From: Anaerolineae bacterium
GTDB lineage: Bacteria > Chloroflexota > Anaerolineae > 4572-78 > J111
Direction of reading: 5' to 3'
DNA: 64,000 nt
Assembly: GCA_023151115.1 (NCBI GenBank)
Contig: JAKLJP010000007.1
Span: forward strand, 124,001-188,000
Part shown: positions 6,862 to 15,591 of the stretch, in pieces
Layout of the letters: each line of letters begins with the position of its first letter
How positions within the stretch are numbered: the first letter of the stretch is position 1
Translations under genes and position numbers: made by a program
Notes under the pieces: model-generated
The model's input: the letters and a program-made list of their open reading frames with translations, nothing else
What the model was told of the DNA's origin: nothing
Databases searched by the model: none

Positions 6862-8733
6862 TTACAGGTCTGATTTCAATCTTTCAGCGGCGGAGCGGGT
6901 CATTCCGGGCACGGTCAGCAGCTCTTCAATGCTGGCTTCGCGAATGGCATCGAGCGAGCCAAATTTTTTGAGCAAGGCCCGACGGCGTTTGGGGCCGATG
7001 CCCTCAATCTCATCCAGGCTGGAATGAACCGCACTTTTGCCACGCAGATTGCGATGGTAGGTCAGGCCAAAGCGGTGAGCCTCGTCGCGGACGCGCTGGA
7101 TTAGAAAAAGGGCCTGGGAATGGCGCGGCAGGATGACCGGCTCTGAAATATCGGGCAAAAAAATTTCTTCTTCCCGTTTAGCCAAACCGATAATAGCGAC
7201 AGCGTCACGCAGTTCATACTCGTCCAGCACTTCCAGGGCGGCGTTGAGCTGTCCTTTGCCGCCGTCAATAATCACCAAATCGGGGATAAGCGCCCACGAA
7301 TTCGCTTCTTCTAACTTCAATCCTCCATCTTCTATCTTCTGTTCACGGTAACCTTCATCCGACATACGTTTGAAGCGGCGGCGCAGCATTTCCTGCATGC
7401 TGGCAAAGTCATCCTGGCCTTTTACTGATTGAATTTTGAAGCGGCGATAATCGCTTTTGCGCGGGACGCCTTTTTGAAACACCACCATCGAGCCAACCGT
7501 GTTGGTGCCTTGCAGGGTGCTGATGTCGTAACACTCAATGCGCAAGGGCGGCTCCGGCAGGTCGAGGGCCTGCTGCAGCTCAGCCAGCCCCTCAGTTTGC
7601 TTGCTTTCGTCGGCGGCCCAGCGGGCGCGCAGGTGGGCCAGGGTTTCAGCCGCGTTTTGAGCCACCATTTCCAGGAGTTCTTTTTGCTGGCCCTGGCGCG
7701 GCACCTTGAGGGTAACATCGGCCCCGCGCTTGCTTTTTAACCAATCCCGGATTATCATGAGTTCGTCCACTTCTTCCGGCAGTATAATTTCCGGCGGGAT
7801 GGTGGAGGCCTGATCATAAAATTGTTTCAGGAACGAGGTCATAATTTCGGCATTGGCCTCGTCGGCAGCACCTTCCAAGACAAAGTAGTCTCGCCCTACT
7901 AATTTTCCCCCTCGAATAAAGAAAACCTGCACACAGGCATCGCCGTTGGCGCGGGCAAAGGCGATCACGTCTTCGTCAGCGGTCTCCGCATTAACCACCT
8001 TCTGTTTTTCTACAATTTGGTCAATGGCCCGGATTTGGTCACGCAGTTGAGCGGCCCGCTCAAAATCCAGTCCAGTTGAGGCTGCTTCCATTTGGCGGCG
8101 CAAGTCGGCTATGACCGGCTCGGTGTTGCCGCCCAAAAAGTCGCACAGGTTATCAATGATCTGGCGATATTCGGCTTGGTTGACCGCGCCAATGCAGGGC
8201 GCAGCGCAGCGGCCAATGTGATAATACAGGCAGGCGCGTTCGTCTTTGCCGTCAATGATTCGGGTACAGGTTAAATAAGGGAAGATTTTGCGAACCAGGT
8301 CCAGGGTTTGGTAGGCTGCCCAGGCCGCCGTGTATGGCCCAAAATAGCGCGCCCCATCGTTGATGAGGCGGCGGGTAGTGGTTACCCGTGGAAAGGGGTC
8401 TTGCCAATGCACTTTAATGTAAGGATAGCGCTTGTCATCTTTTAAGCGCACGTTGTAGCGCGGCTGGTGTTTTTTGATGAGGGTATTTTCCAGCAGCAGC
8501 GCTTCCAATTCACTTTCGGCAATAATAAATTCAACATCGGCAATTTCTTCAACCAGCCGGCGAGTTTTAGGGCTGCTGAAGCTGGCCGATTTATGAAAGT
8601 AGGAGCGCACCCGGTTTTTTAGATTGACGGCTTTGCCAACGTAAATTACTTTGCCCTGCGCGTTTTTGTGCAGGTAAACGCCGGGCTTGCCCGGTAGATT
8701 TTTTAGGATTTGCTCGATTCTTTCTGAGACCAT
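6862..8733 (-). CDS. uvrC: Excinuclease ABC subunit C
   Basis: UvrC makes the two incisions in UvrABC nucleotide excision repair. The 623-residue protein has the full domain order: an N-terminal GIY-YIG nuclease (residues 10-95, PGVYLHKN...VIYVGKA), a Cys-containing segment (CTRIIDGKDERACLYYHIGRCAAPC), a UVR UvrB-binding motif (FERAAQLRDQI), the RNase H-like 5' nuclease domain (IECYDIS...GSMVVFQ and LVIIDGGKGQLNAA), and a C-terminal helix-hairpin-helix pair (EIEGIGPKRRRALL and VPGMTRSAAERL). A roughly 18-residue insertion (EQKIEDGGLKLEEANSWA) before the LVIIDGGKGQ strand is encoded by sequence resembling the neighbouring intergenic repeat. The start is supported by alignment to the family N-terminus. 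Confidence 0.97.
   Translation of the reverse strand: MVSERIEQILKNLPGKPGVYLHKNAQGKVIYVGKAVNLKNRVRSYFHKSASFSSPKTRRLVEEIADVEFIIAESELEALLLENTLIKKHQPRYNVRLKDDKRYPYIKVHWQDPFPRVTTTRRLINDGARYFGPYTAAWAAYQTLDLVRKIFPYLTCTRIIDGKDERACLYYHIGRCAAPCIGAVNQAEYRQIIDNLCDFLGGNTEPVIADLRRQMEAASTGLDFERAAQLRDQIRAIDQIVEKQKVVNAETADEDVIAFARANGDACVQVFFIRGGKLVGRDYFVLEGAADEANAEIMTSFLKQFYDQASTIPPEIILPEEVDELMIIRDWLKSKRGADVTLKVPRQGQQKELLEMVAQNAAETLAHLRARWAADESKQTEGLAELQQALDLPEPPLRIECYDISTLQGTNTVGSMVVFQKGVPRKSDYRRFKIQSVKGQDDFASMQEMLRRRFKRMSDEGYREQKIEDGGLKLEEANSWALIPDLVIIDGGKGQLNAALEVLDEYELRDAVAIIGLAKREEEIFLPDISEPVILPRHSQALFLIQRVRDEAHRFGLTYHRNLRGKSAVHSSLDEIEGIGPKRRRALLKKFGSLDAIREASIEELLTVPGMTRSAAERLKSDL
7298..7346. repeat. Repeat-derived in-frame insertion inside uvrC
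   Basis: The plus strand here carries CTTCTAACTTCAATCCTCC and CATCTTCTATCTTCTG, the same low-complexity motif as the block at 6750-6856. It encodes a short extra segment just before the LVIIDGGKGQ motif, a surface loop in UvrC proteins. Confidence 0.6.
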
Positions 8734-8873
8734 AGCTTAAATTTTACCACAAAGTTAGCCCAGTGGCATGTTGGTACTAATATACCATAGGCCCATTAGC
8801 CAACTTTCTTTATACTGCATGGAACTGTATTTACGCAATCTTTACACCTAAATTCCAGCCAAGTCAATCGAAA

Positions 8874-8926
8874 CGTCATGAGGAGGTAGTTGTAGTCCTC
8901 AACGCCTTAGCCGTGGGTGCGGCTAA
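8874..8926 (+). other. Two adjacent hairpins upstream of a surface-protein gene; one holds an orphan AGGAGG
   Basis: Hairpin 1 pairs TGAGGA (8879-8884) with TCCTCA (8896-8901), extended by CGT/ACG. Hairpin 2 pairs TTAGCCG (8907-8913) with CGGCTAA (8920-8926). The strong Shine-Dalgarno sequence AGGAGG (8881-8886) is inside hairpin 1 and has no start codon at normal spacing; the nearest in-frame starts are 30-57 nt away. This could be a structured leader controlling translation, or coincidence. No known riboswitch consensus is matched. Confidence 0.4.
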
Positions 8927-8943
8927 AAACAATGAGGCAGGCC

Positions 8944-11565
8944 ATGAAAAAGCATATTCGCCTGGTCCTCTGGGCAACGATCTTGGGAGGGATCGCTAGC
9001 CTGTGGATTTTGGTCCATGCCCAAGCTCAAAGTAATGAGCAAGGGGGAGGACGAATTGATGCCTTTACCTTTTATATTCCTTACCTCACCGATATATTAG
9101 ATGACCAATTTAATACAGGCCAATCAACCACTGATCTGACCAATGTTGATATTGAAACCATTATCTCAATTGCCGTTCAGCGAGAAGGTACCATTATTTA
9201 TTATGATGAGTGGGAAGATGGTCTGGAACCTGATTTAACCAGACCCATTCAACCCACGACCAAAATATGGGGAGACGGCAGCCCTAATAATAATGGTCCT
9301 ACTGAAACAGTACATGGGCTACCCAATGACGATTTATTGCGAGAGGGCACAGTTATTACCTTACGCAATATAGTGGATTTGCCTCGAGATCAGGCTGATT
9401 TTTTCTTTGATGGGAGCGATCTGCTGACTGCAATAGGGGGTCCGATTGCGGTAAGTTTGACCTTTTGGACAGCGCCACCCGGTCCCGGCATTTTGTTCGC
9501 AGACGCCTGGGAACTCTACCCTACTAATCGGTGGGGCAGAAATTACCGTATTCCCATTGGCGAGAATTTGGCCGGGAATGGCCCCAATCAACGGCTCGGT
9601 TTTGAGGTAGTCGGCTTGAATGTGCAGGCTGTTTCAAATAATACTGAAGTTCGTATTGATGCCGATGCTAACGGTGATTTTGAAACTACTGTAACTCTAA
9701 ATCAGGGTGAACAGTTCAACAGGCTGGGTACAAGATCCGGTATTGGGCCGGATAGTGTCTTGGTGGGAGCCAGGGTTGAGGCTTCGGAGCCGGTGCAAGT
9801 TCACCTGTTTACAGCCTACCCCAATAGCACTTATGAAGCACGGGGTTACACCCTTGTACCATTGGACCAATGGTCAAACGATTACCTGGCCCCGCGCAGT
9901 TCTGATGGTGATTTTTGGCTTTACAATCCCGATGATGAGGAACTAGAGATTCAAGTGGAAACAACCCTTACCAATCCAACTACAATCACCATTCCGTCAA
10001 ACAGTACGGTCAAGTACCCTGAAAGTGGGTTAATGGAGGCCACCGGTACCTGTTTTAGCTCTACTGATGGGCGAGCTTTCTCTGGTTTGGCTGCATTTGA
10101 CGAGGCTGATGCTCAAGATTGGGGACATGTCCTGTTGCCTTTTAATCGTCTGGCAACCCAAACGCTGATCGGTTTAGGGCTGGGTAACAATAATCAACCC
10201 CCTGATAATGATCAAAATCGAATTTATGTTACCGCCGTTGAGGAAACAACCCTCACAGTGATTTACAGTAATGGCGCCAGACGCGATTTTGAGGTCTCCC
10301 CGCTAGAAGAAGTAGATATTGTTGACCCAGACAACCATGATATGACCGGCGCCTTTTTGTTTACCAGTAATGAAGTTCCCTTTGCCACCGTTTGGGGCCA
10401 GGACCAGGATGCCGACCCGGCTCTACCTTCCATTGACGCCGGAACCGGTATTGTGCCACTCCCGGCGCTGCTCTTGCAAAAAACGTTTGCCATCTCCGAA
10501 GATGTTGATTGTACCGGTTCGGTAACGGTAGGGGATAGTATCCAATTCAGACTACATTATTTTAATGAAACTGCTAACTCGGTGCGAAATATTTTTCTTT
10601 CAGATACACTGCCAGGAACTGTGGTCTATGTGCCGAATACTACGCTTTTAAACGGAGCGCCTATTCCAGACAGTGGTACAACTCCTTTCCCCTTTGATGA
10701 AGGCGGCTACCATGTGGGTGATCTGGGCGCTTTTGGCGCCGGGAGCGCTACCTTTGAGGTCCGCATCAGCGATGGCGCAAGCCCTATTGTCAATCAAGCT
10801 GAGGTTCGTTCTGAAGATTTGCCACAAAGTTCAGACTCGGTTATTGTATTTACCCCTACCCAAACGAACGCCCCGCTTTACCAAATAGATTTAAGGGTGA
10901 TTGACCCGGCTGATGGCCTGGTATCAGGTGGACAGGTGGTTACATTCAGTCTAGTTGTTACCAATACCGGCAGTGAAACCATCACCTCATTTCCTTTACG
11001 CACCACCTTTGAAATACAGTATCTCACTTTTCAAAACGCAGCACCGCCGCCTGATGGAGTAGATGCGGGCCAAATTAGTTGGAATGACTTGACCAGCTCT
11101 TTTGGCGATTTAGCTCCCAGCGCTGCCATGAATTTAACGGTTAATTGGGCCGTCCTTGAAAACTTGCCCCCCACTGCTATCGCAACGAGCCTTCGGACTA
11201 TCGGCTCCGGAGGAACACTTAGTGATGGCACAATTTTACCTGCTTGCAGTGATGTTGCTGTATTAAGCATTGAACCGGCTCAAATCCCAACCCCTTCACC
11301 TACCTCTACCCCCCTTCCAACCTCTACCGCCATTTCTGAACCACCTGATACTCCGACCCCACCGCCGCCTTCCACACCTGCGGGAACCCCTATTGCAGTG
11401 AATATTCCTGCGCCCACTTCTACCGTTTTTCCGGTCAACCTTTTGCCGGAGACGGGGAGACGTGAAACGCCGGGGGCTTGGGGTATGGATTGGAGTGGGC
11501 TGTTTTTTGGAGTAGCTATTGCCGTAATCTGTTGGTTTTGGCGCAACTCTCAATTACGGAATTAG
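8944..11565 (+). CDS. Secreted DUF11-containing surface protein with LPETG sorting signal
   Basis: The 873-residue protein (from ATG 8944, which follows a weak AGG site; in-frame GTG 8917 and ATG 8932 are alternatives) starts with a Sec signal, KK followed by about 18 hydrophobic residues ending HAQAQ. A large N-terminal domain of about 480 residues follows, shared with the next gene: GGGRIDAFTFYIPY, TIISIAVQREGTIIYYDEWEDG, AWELYPTNRWG and LAPRSSDGDFWLYNP. Then come two DUF11-type beta domains (about 520-760), a Pro/Thr-rich wall-spanning linker, LPETG at 834-838, a hydrophobic helix and a short basic tail. It is therefore probably fixed at the cell surface by the sortase encoded at 32036. 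The role of the large N-terminal domain is unknown. Confidence 0.85.
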   Translation: MKKHIRLVLWATILGGIASLWILVHAQAQSNEQGGGRIDAFTFYIPYLTDILDDQFNTGQSTTDLTNVDIETIISIAVQREGTIIYYDEWEDGLEPDLTRPIQPTTKIWGDGSPNNNGPTETVHGLPNDDLLREGTVITLRNIVDLPRDQADFFFDGSDLLTAIGGPIAVSLTFWTAPPGPGILFADAWELYPTNRWGRNYRIPIGENLAGNGPNQRLGFEVVGLNVQAVSNNTEVRIDADANGDFETTVTLNQGEQFNRLGTRSGIGPDSVLVGARVEASEPVQVHLFTAYPNSTYEARGYTLVPLDQWSNDYLAPRSSDGDFWLYNPDDEELEIQVETTLTNPTTITIPSNSTVKYPESGLMEATGTCFSSTDGRAFSGLAAFDEADAQDWGHVLLPFNRLATQTLIGLGLGNNNQPPDNDQNRIYVTAVEETTLTVIYSNGARRDFEVSPLEEVDIVDPDNHDMTGAFLFTSNEVPFATVWGQDQDADPALPSIDAGTGIVPLPALLLQKTFAISEDVDCTGSVTVGDSIQFRLHYFNETANSVRNIFLSDTLPGTVVYVPNTTLLNGAPIPDSGTTPFPFDEGGYHVGDLGAFGAGSATFEVRISDGASPIVNQAEVRSEDLPQSSDSVIVFTPTQTNAPLYQIDLRVIDPADGLVSGGQVVTFSLVVTNTGSETITSFPLRTTFEIQYLTFQNAAPPPDGVDAGQISWNDLTSSFGDLAPSAAMNLTVNWAVLENLPPTAIATSLRTIGSGGTLSDGTILPACSDVAVLSIEPAQIPTPSPTSTPLPTSTAISEPPDTPTPPPPSTPAGTPIAVNIPAPTSTVFPVNLLPETGRRETPGAWGMDWSGLFFGVAIAVICWFWRNSQLRN

Positions 11566-11715
11566 TTTATTCTTAAAAATTATCCGATTTGGTTACATTG
11601 CCAGCAACTCTGTTTATTCTCCATCCCGAATCTTAAAAAAAGAATTAAGGGTTTAACTTACGGCTCTTTTGGCTTTGGTCGTTAGAGGTCAGCTCCCCTA
11701 GCTGTTCTCTGGGCA

Positions 11716-11814
11716 ACTAGACCCAATACTTTTCAAATAAGGCCGTAGCATAGGGCCTTGTGCCCGCTCACAAGGGGCTAAACTACGTTATTTGAAAAGT
11801 ATTGCGACTAGACC
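11716..11814. mobile_element. MITE-like element with 17-bp perfect inverted repeats and 8-bp direct flanks
   Basis: CAATACTTTTCAAATAA (11724-11740) and its exact complement (11788-11804) bound an 81-bp element with no coding capacity. The 8-bp sequence ACTAGACC flanks it at 11716-11723 and 11807-11814, with two extra bases on the right, like a target-site duplication. Confidence 0.55.
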
Positions 11815-11948
11815 TGCTTTGCCGTAGTATCAGTAGATCCAATTTTTCACCGTAGCGGGCGCATCCCTAGGCGTCAGCGGGCGATTAGACCTACTTTGCC
11901 GTAACGTAGACATATTTCCATTACAAAAATATATAAATGAGGGTAACT

Positions 11949-12005
11949 ATGCGCACAATAAACAGATTAATACTAACCTTCCTGGCCCAGATTTTGCTTT
12001 GCTGA
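11949..12005 (+). pseudogene. Possible 18-residue peptide or truncated signal peptide
   Basis: An ORF reading MRTINRLILTFLAQILLC then stop follows a GAGGG ribosome binding site with 5-nt spacing. It looks like a cut-off secretion signal. Protein-like sequence resumes in another frame just downstream (12007-12081), so it may be the beginning of a decayed secreted-protein gene. Support is weak. Confidence 0.25.
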
Positions 12006-12183
12006 GGCTAAACAAAACCTGGATTGACGACCTCACCTATGGATTCCCTTTGGGCCTGGCAGTCGGAATGCCACCTGATTAAAGCTGTGCTACTGTCGGG
12101 CCTTAACCTTTGGCCGCTCTGGCCAAACAAAAGAACCGTCAACTTGATTATTACTGTAGTGTAAAACCACAAGGAACAGTATC

Positions 12184-15054
12184 ATGAAGATAAAAAGTCA
12201 CCTCTACTGGATAACCGTTTTGACACTGATAGGGCTTTTGGGCGGTATAGGCTTGCTTGTTCAAAGCAAGGCCGATGAGCCAGATTCTAAACCTAACACC
12301 CAGGTATTTTTGCCGTTTGTTACAACAGGTAATAGTGCTACAAACTCCACTGACATAACATTCAAGCACATTGATATTGCCCAGAGCGCCGCCGGTGGGG
12401 GTCGAATTGATGCTTTTACCTTCTTCATTCCTTATGCCACCGAGGCCGCCGCGGCCCAGTTTAATATTGGCGCTCCCGCCACTGTAGCTCCTAACCTACC
12501 TATTTCCACCACCATCTCAATTGCCGTTAATCGGGATGGCAGTATCATTTATTATGATCAATGGGAAGATACGCTTGAGGGAGATCTCGCCTTTCCCACT
12601 CAAACGACGACTTTGGTTTGGGGAGATGGGGATCCGGCTAATAATACAACCGGCTTGCCCCCCGGAGTTCAACTCCTGGGTATACCTGCCAGCGATATTC
12701 TCACTTCTGGGACGATTATAACCCTGCGCAATACTGTCCCCTCTACACCGGCAGCACGGGGTACCCCTCCCACCATCTTTTTTGATGGGGGGGATATGTT
12801 GACCTCAACAGGAGGCGCGCTTGCTGTCAGCACCTCTTTTTGGACGGCCCCCCCCGGTCCGGGCATCTTATACACCGACGCCTGGGAATTATATCCCACC
12901 AATCGCTGGGGCACCGAATACATTACCGCTATTGGTCAGAATGTTACCAGAGATGGGCCTACCAATCGGGGCGAATTTCAGGTGGTTGGGTTGAATATTC
13001 AGGCCGTAGAGAATGATACCCTGGTAGAAATAGATTCGAATGCCGATGGCGTCTTTGATCACGGCGACAATCCTGGAGACCTTGATCTACCGGACACGAC
13101 GCTGGACATGGGGGAACAACTAAGCCTGCTGAACGGTGTTTTGGCAGGTACCCACGTCCGCGCCTCGGCCCCGGTACAAGCCCATCTTTTCGCCTCCGAT
13201 CCCAATAGTACCTGGGAAGCGCGGGGGTACACCCTAGTTCCGTTTGACCAATGGACCAATGATTACCTGGCGCCGCGCGCCTCCGACGGTGATTTCTGGC
13301 TTTATAACCCCAGCCTTACCAACCCTTTGACCATCACGGTCCAATCCATAACAAACACCACCACGCTTAATGTGCCGCCCAATAGCACCGTGAGATATCC
13401 TGTTGACCCTGCCCCTCCTATCTCCAATGCCGATATGAGCGGCGCGACAGGATTACGCTTTACCTCCAACGGACCGGTTTTTTATGGGATGTCAGCGCTT
13501 GATTCGGCCGATGCGCAGGATTGGGGTTATGATGTTTTGCCTGTTGCTAATCTAACCAGCCAAACATTGGTGAGTTTGGGAGTAGGCAACAATAACATCT
13601 TCTCCCAGGGTTGTCCTTCAAATATCAATGATCCGAATAATAATGGTCGCGAGATGCGCATATATGTAACCGCTCTCACGGCCACTAACCTTTTTGTAGA
13701 TGTCAATAATGATGGCACCCCAGACGAGGTAGATATCACCGGGGATGGCATAGCCGACCCCTATCCAGGAGCGGGGATTGGCTATCCTCTTATACCACTT
13801 CAAGAAATGTCTATTATGGACCCAAGCGACTGTAATATGACCGGCGCCTTTTTATTTACCAGGGACAGCACACCCTTCGCCGCTGTCTGGGGCCAGGATG
13901 CCAGCGCCAGTCTTGCGCTGCCCTCCATTGACGCCGGGACCACCATTGTGCCTTTACGCTCGTTAGCTATCCAAAAAACCTTCAGCCTCTTGACCGACCT
14001 TGATTGCAGCGGCAGCATCAGCCTGGGTGATGGGGTACGCTTCCAGCTAGAGACCTTTAATGACTCGGCCACGCTTCTTAACAGCGTGATTGTTTCAGAT
14101 ACACTGCCGTCTGCTCTGACCTATATCCCCGATACTACTATCGAAGATGGCCAGCTAGTACCGGATAACAGTAGCGGTTCAGCCTATCCGTTGGATGGGA
14201 ATGGTCTTAATACCGGCCAACTTGACCAATTTAGCAGCGGTACCCTCACCTATGATGCTACGGTCAACAATGCCGGTGCGGTTATTATCAATCAGGCCAA
14301 TGCCCGTACGTCCTCTTTACCGCTACAAGCAGACGCCGTAACTATTTTTGTTCCGGTCGGCAGCCCCATCCCGCTTTTACAAATTACCCAAACCCTGATT
14401 GATCCGGTCAGCGGGCCGGTTGATCCTGGCCAGGTAGTTACCTTCAGCCTGACGATTACTAACACCGGCGGTACCACCATCACCACTTTACCTTTGGAAG
14501 AGGCTTATAACTCTAGCCATTTAACCTTCCTCAATGCGGTTCCAACCCCTGACATCACCTCCACAGGAGTGATTACCTGGGATGATTTAACTACAATCTC
14601 CGGCCCGCTTCCACCCAACACATCCTTTAGCTTAACGCTCAGTTATACAGTAAATCAAATTCCGGCCGGGACCAATAATACTGCCCTTACCTCAACCATC
14701 AGAAACGCTTTCCGGCAGAACAGCCCTGTCCCCTTAACTTGTAGTAACGAAGCCAGTCTGGCGTTTGCTGCCCCCCCTGCACCTCCTCCCCCCCCCCCTC
14801 CACCCCCCCCTCCTTCATCTCCCCCTGATGATGACGATGATGATGATGATGATGACAAAGATCCTACCCCCACTCCTACGCCTATTCCGGTAGCTGCTAT
14901 CCCGGCCACGCCCGCTCCCACTATTCCGGTGGCCTTCTTGCCGGAGACAGGTCTGCGTGAGGCCGGTTTGGAAGGATGGGCTATCGCTGGTGGTCTTGGC
15001 TTGCTGATTTTGGGCGGCTTTGGTCTTGCCCTTCGCTCTCGCTACAAAGAATAG
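12184..15054 (+). CDS. Secreted DUF11-containing surface protein with LPETG signal, paralogue of the preceding gene
   Basis: The 956-residue protein has a signal peptide (MKIKSHLYWITVLTLIG...), the same large N-terminal domain as the gene at 8944 (GGGRIDAFTFFIPYATEA, SIIYYDQWEDTLEGD, DAWELYPTNRWG, LAPRASDGDFWLYNP), two DUF11-like domains, then an unusual wall-spanning region made of a run of prolines followed by a run of ten aspartates and a Thr-Pro stretch. LPETG is at 919-923, followed by a hydrophobic helix and RSRYKE. AAGGA about 11 nt before the ATG is the ribosome binding site, and a clear terminator follows the gene. The two genes form a tandem paralogous pair in a sortase-linked island. 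Confidence 0.87.
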   Translation: MKIKSHLYWITVLTLIGLLGGIGLLVQSKADEPDSKPNTQVFLPFVTTGNSATNSTDITFKHIDIAQSAAGGGRIDAFTFFIPYATEAAAAQFNIGAPATVAPNLPISTTISIAVNRDGSIIYYDQWEDTLEGDLAFPTQTTTLVWGDGDPANNTTGLPPGVQLLGIPASDILTSGTIITLRNTVPSTPAARGTPPTIFFDGGDMLTSTGGALAVSTSFWTAPPGPGILYTDAWELYPTNRWGTEYITAIGQNVTRDGPTNRGEFQVVGLNIQAVENDTLVEIDSNADGVFDHGDNPGDLDLPDTTLDMGEQLSLLNGVLAGTHVRASAPVQAHLFASDPNSTWEARGYTLVPFDQWTNDYLAPRASDGDFWLYNPSLTNPLTITVQSITNTTTLNVPPNSTVRYPVDPAPPISNADMSGATGLRFTSNGPVFYGMSALDSADAQDWGYDVLPVANLTSQTLVSLGVGNNNIFSQGCPSNINDPNNNGREMRIYVTALTATNLFVDVNNDGTPDEVDITGDGIADPYPGAGIGYPLIPLQEMSIMDPSDCNMTGAFLFTRDSTPFAAVWGQDASASLALPSIDAGTTIVPLRSLAIQKTFSLLTDLDCSGSISLGDGVRFQLETFNDSATLLNSVIVSDTLPSALTYIPDTTIEDGQLVPDNSSGSAYPLDGNGLNTGQLDQFSSGTLTYDATVNNAGAVIINQANARTSSLPLQADAVTIFVPVGSPIPLLQITQTLIDPVSGPVDPGQVVTFSLTITNTGGTTITTLPLEEAYNSSHLTFLNAVPTPDITSTGVITWDDLTTISGPLPPNTSFSLTLSYTVNQIPAGTNNTALTSTIRNAFRQNSPVPLTCSNEASLAFAAPPAPPPPPPPPPPPSSPPDDDDDDDDDDKDPTPTPTPIPVAAIPATPAPTIPVAFLPETGLREAGLEGWAIAGGLGLLILGGFGLALRSRYKE

Positions 15055-15082
15055 CCAGCCACAAACCTCATGGCTAAAAATA

Positions 15083-15126
15083 AAAATCCCCCGTTCTCTA
15101 ATGAGGAATGGGGGATTTTTTGTTTT
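15083..15126 (+). terminator. Rho-independent terminator
   Basis: AAAATCCCCC (15083-15092) pairs with GGGGGATTTT (15110-15119), followed by TTGTTTT. It closes the preceding DUF11/LPETG gene. Confidence 0.9.
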
Positions 15127-15591
15127 CAAGCTCTTATGAGTAACAGAGCGTTTCTCAGGCCAAAGTAGGCTCGGAAAACTCTCCAATCTACCCTAACTGA
15201 TAAAAATTGCAACCCTTTGTCACCACAGTAGACTTTCGGGCAAATCAAAAAAAGTACCTTTGTGCAAAATTTTGATGACCTTTAACCCTTCCCAAACATT
15301 GTTTTTGATGCTATAATCAAAAAACTACTATCAATTTTGGCTTTGTTCTGTTCATTAAAAACCAATCTCTTTTTCTTCTGACCGTATGCAGTCCAGTGGT
15401 CGCCTCTAATTTCCCCATTTAAACTATCCATTGAAATAGTAAACTACAGGCGCCGCTGCCAGTAATGTTCTACCTCAAAATTTTCAATAAGGCTTCAACA
15501 GAGAAGGGTTGAAGCCGATGTTGTTACAATTTGGATTTTAATCTATTTCATAAATAAGTTGTAGTGAACCCTTTAGACAGGGTTACATCAG
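15127..15591 (+). other. Upstream region of the thioredoxin/selenoprotein gene
   Basis: This 465-nt gap has no gene. A perfect -10 TATAAT occurs at 15312-15317 with a weak TTCCCA at -35 spacing, so transcription may begin near 15325. A 9-bp hairpin, GGCTTCAAC (15491-15499) with GTTGAAGCC (15508-15516), lies in the resulting leader. Confidence 0.4.

Larger units (their letters stand above)
11566..12183. other. 618-nt intergenic region with MITE-like element and AGACCT direct repeats
   Basis: Besides the inverted-repeat element at 11716-11814 and a tiny ORF at 11949, the region has two close copies of a motif reading GCGA(C/T)TAGACCT(G/A)CTTTGCCGTA, at about 11804 and 11880. A stretch at 12007-12081 in another frame reads LNKTWIDDLTYGFPLG..., which looks protein-like and may be the remnant of a gene. 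No intact gene is recognised. Confidence 0.5.
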
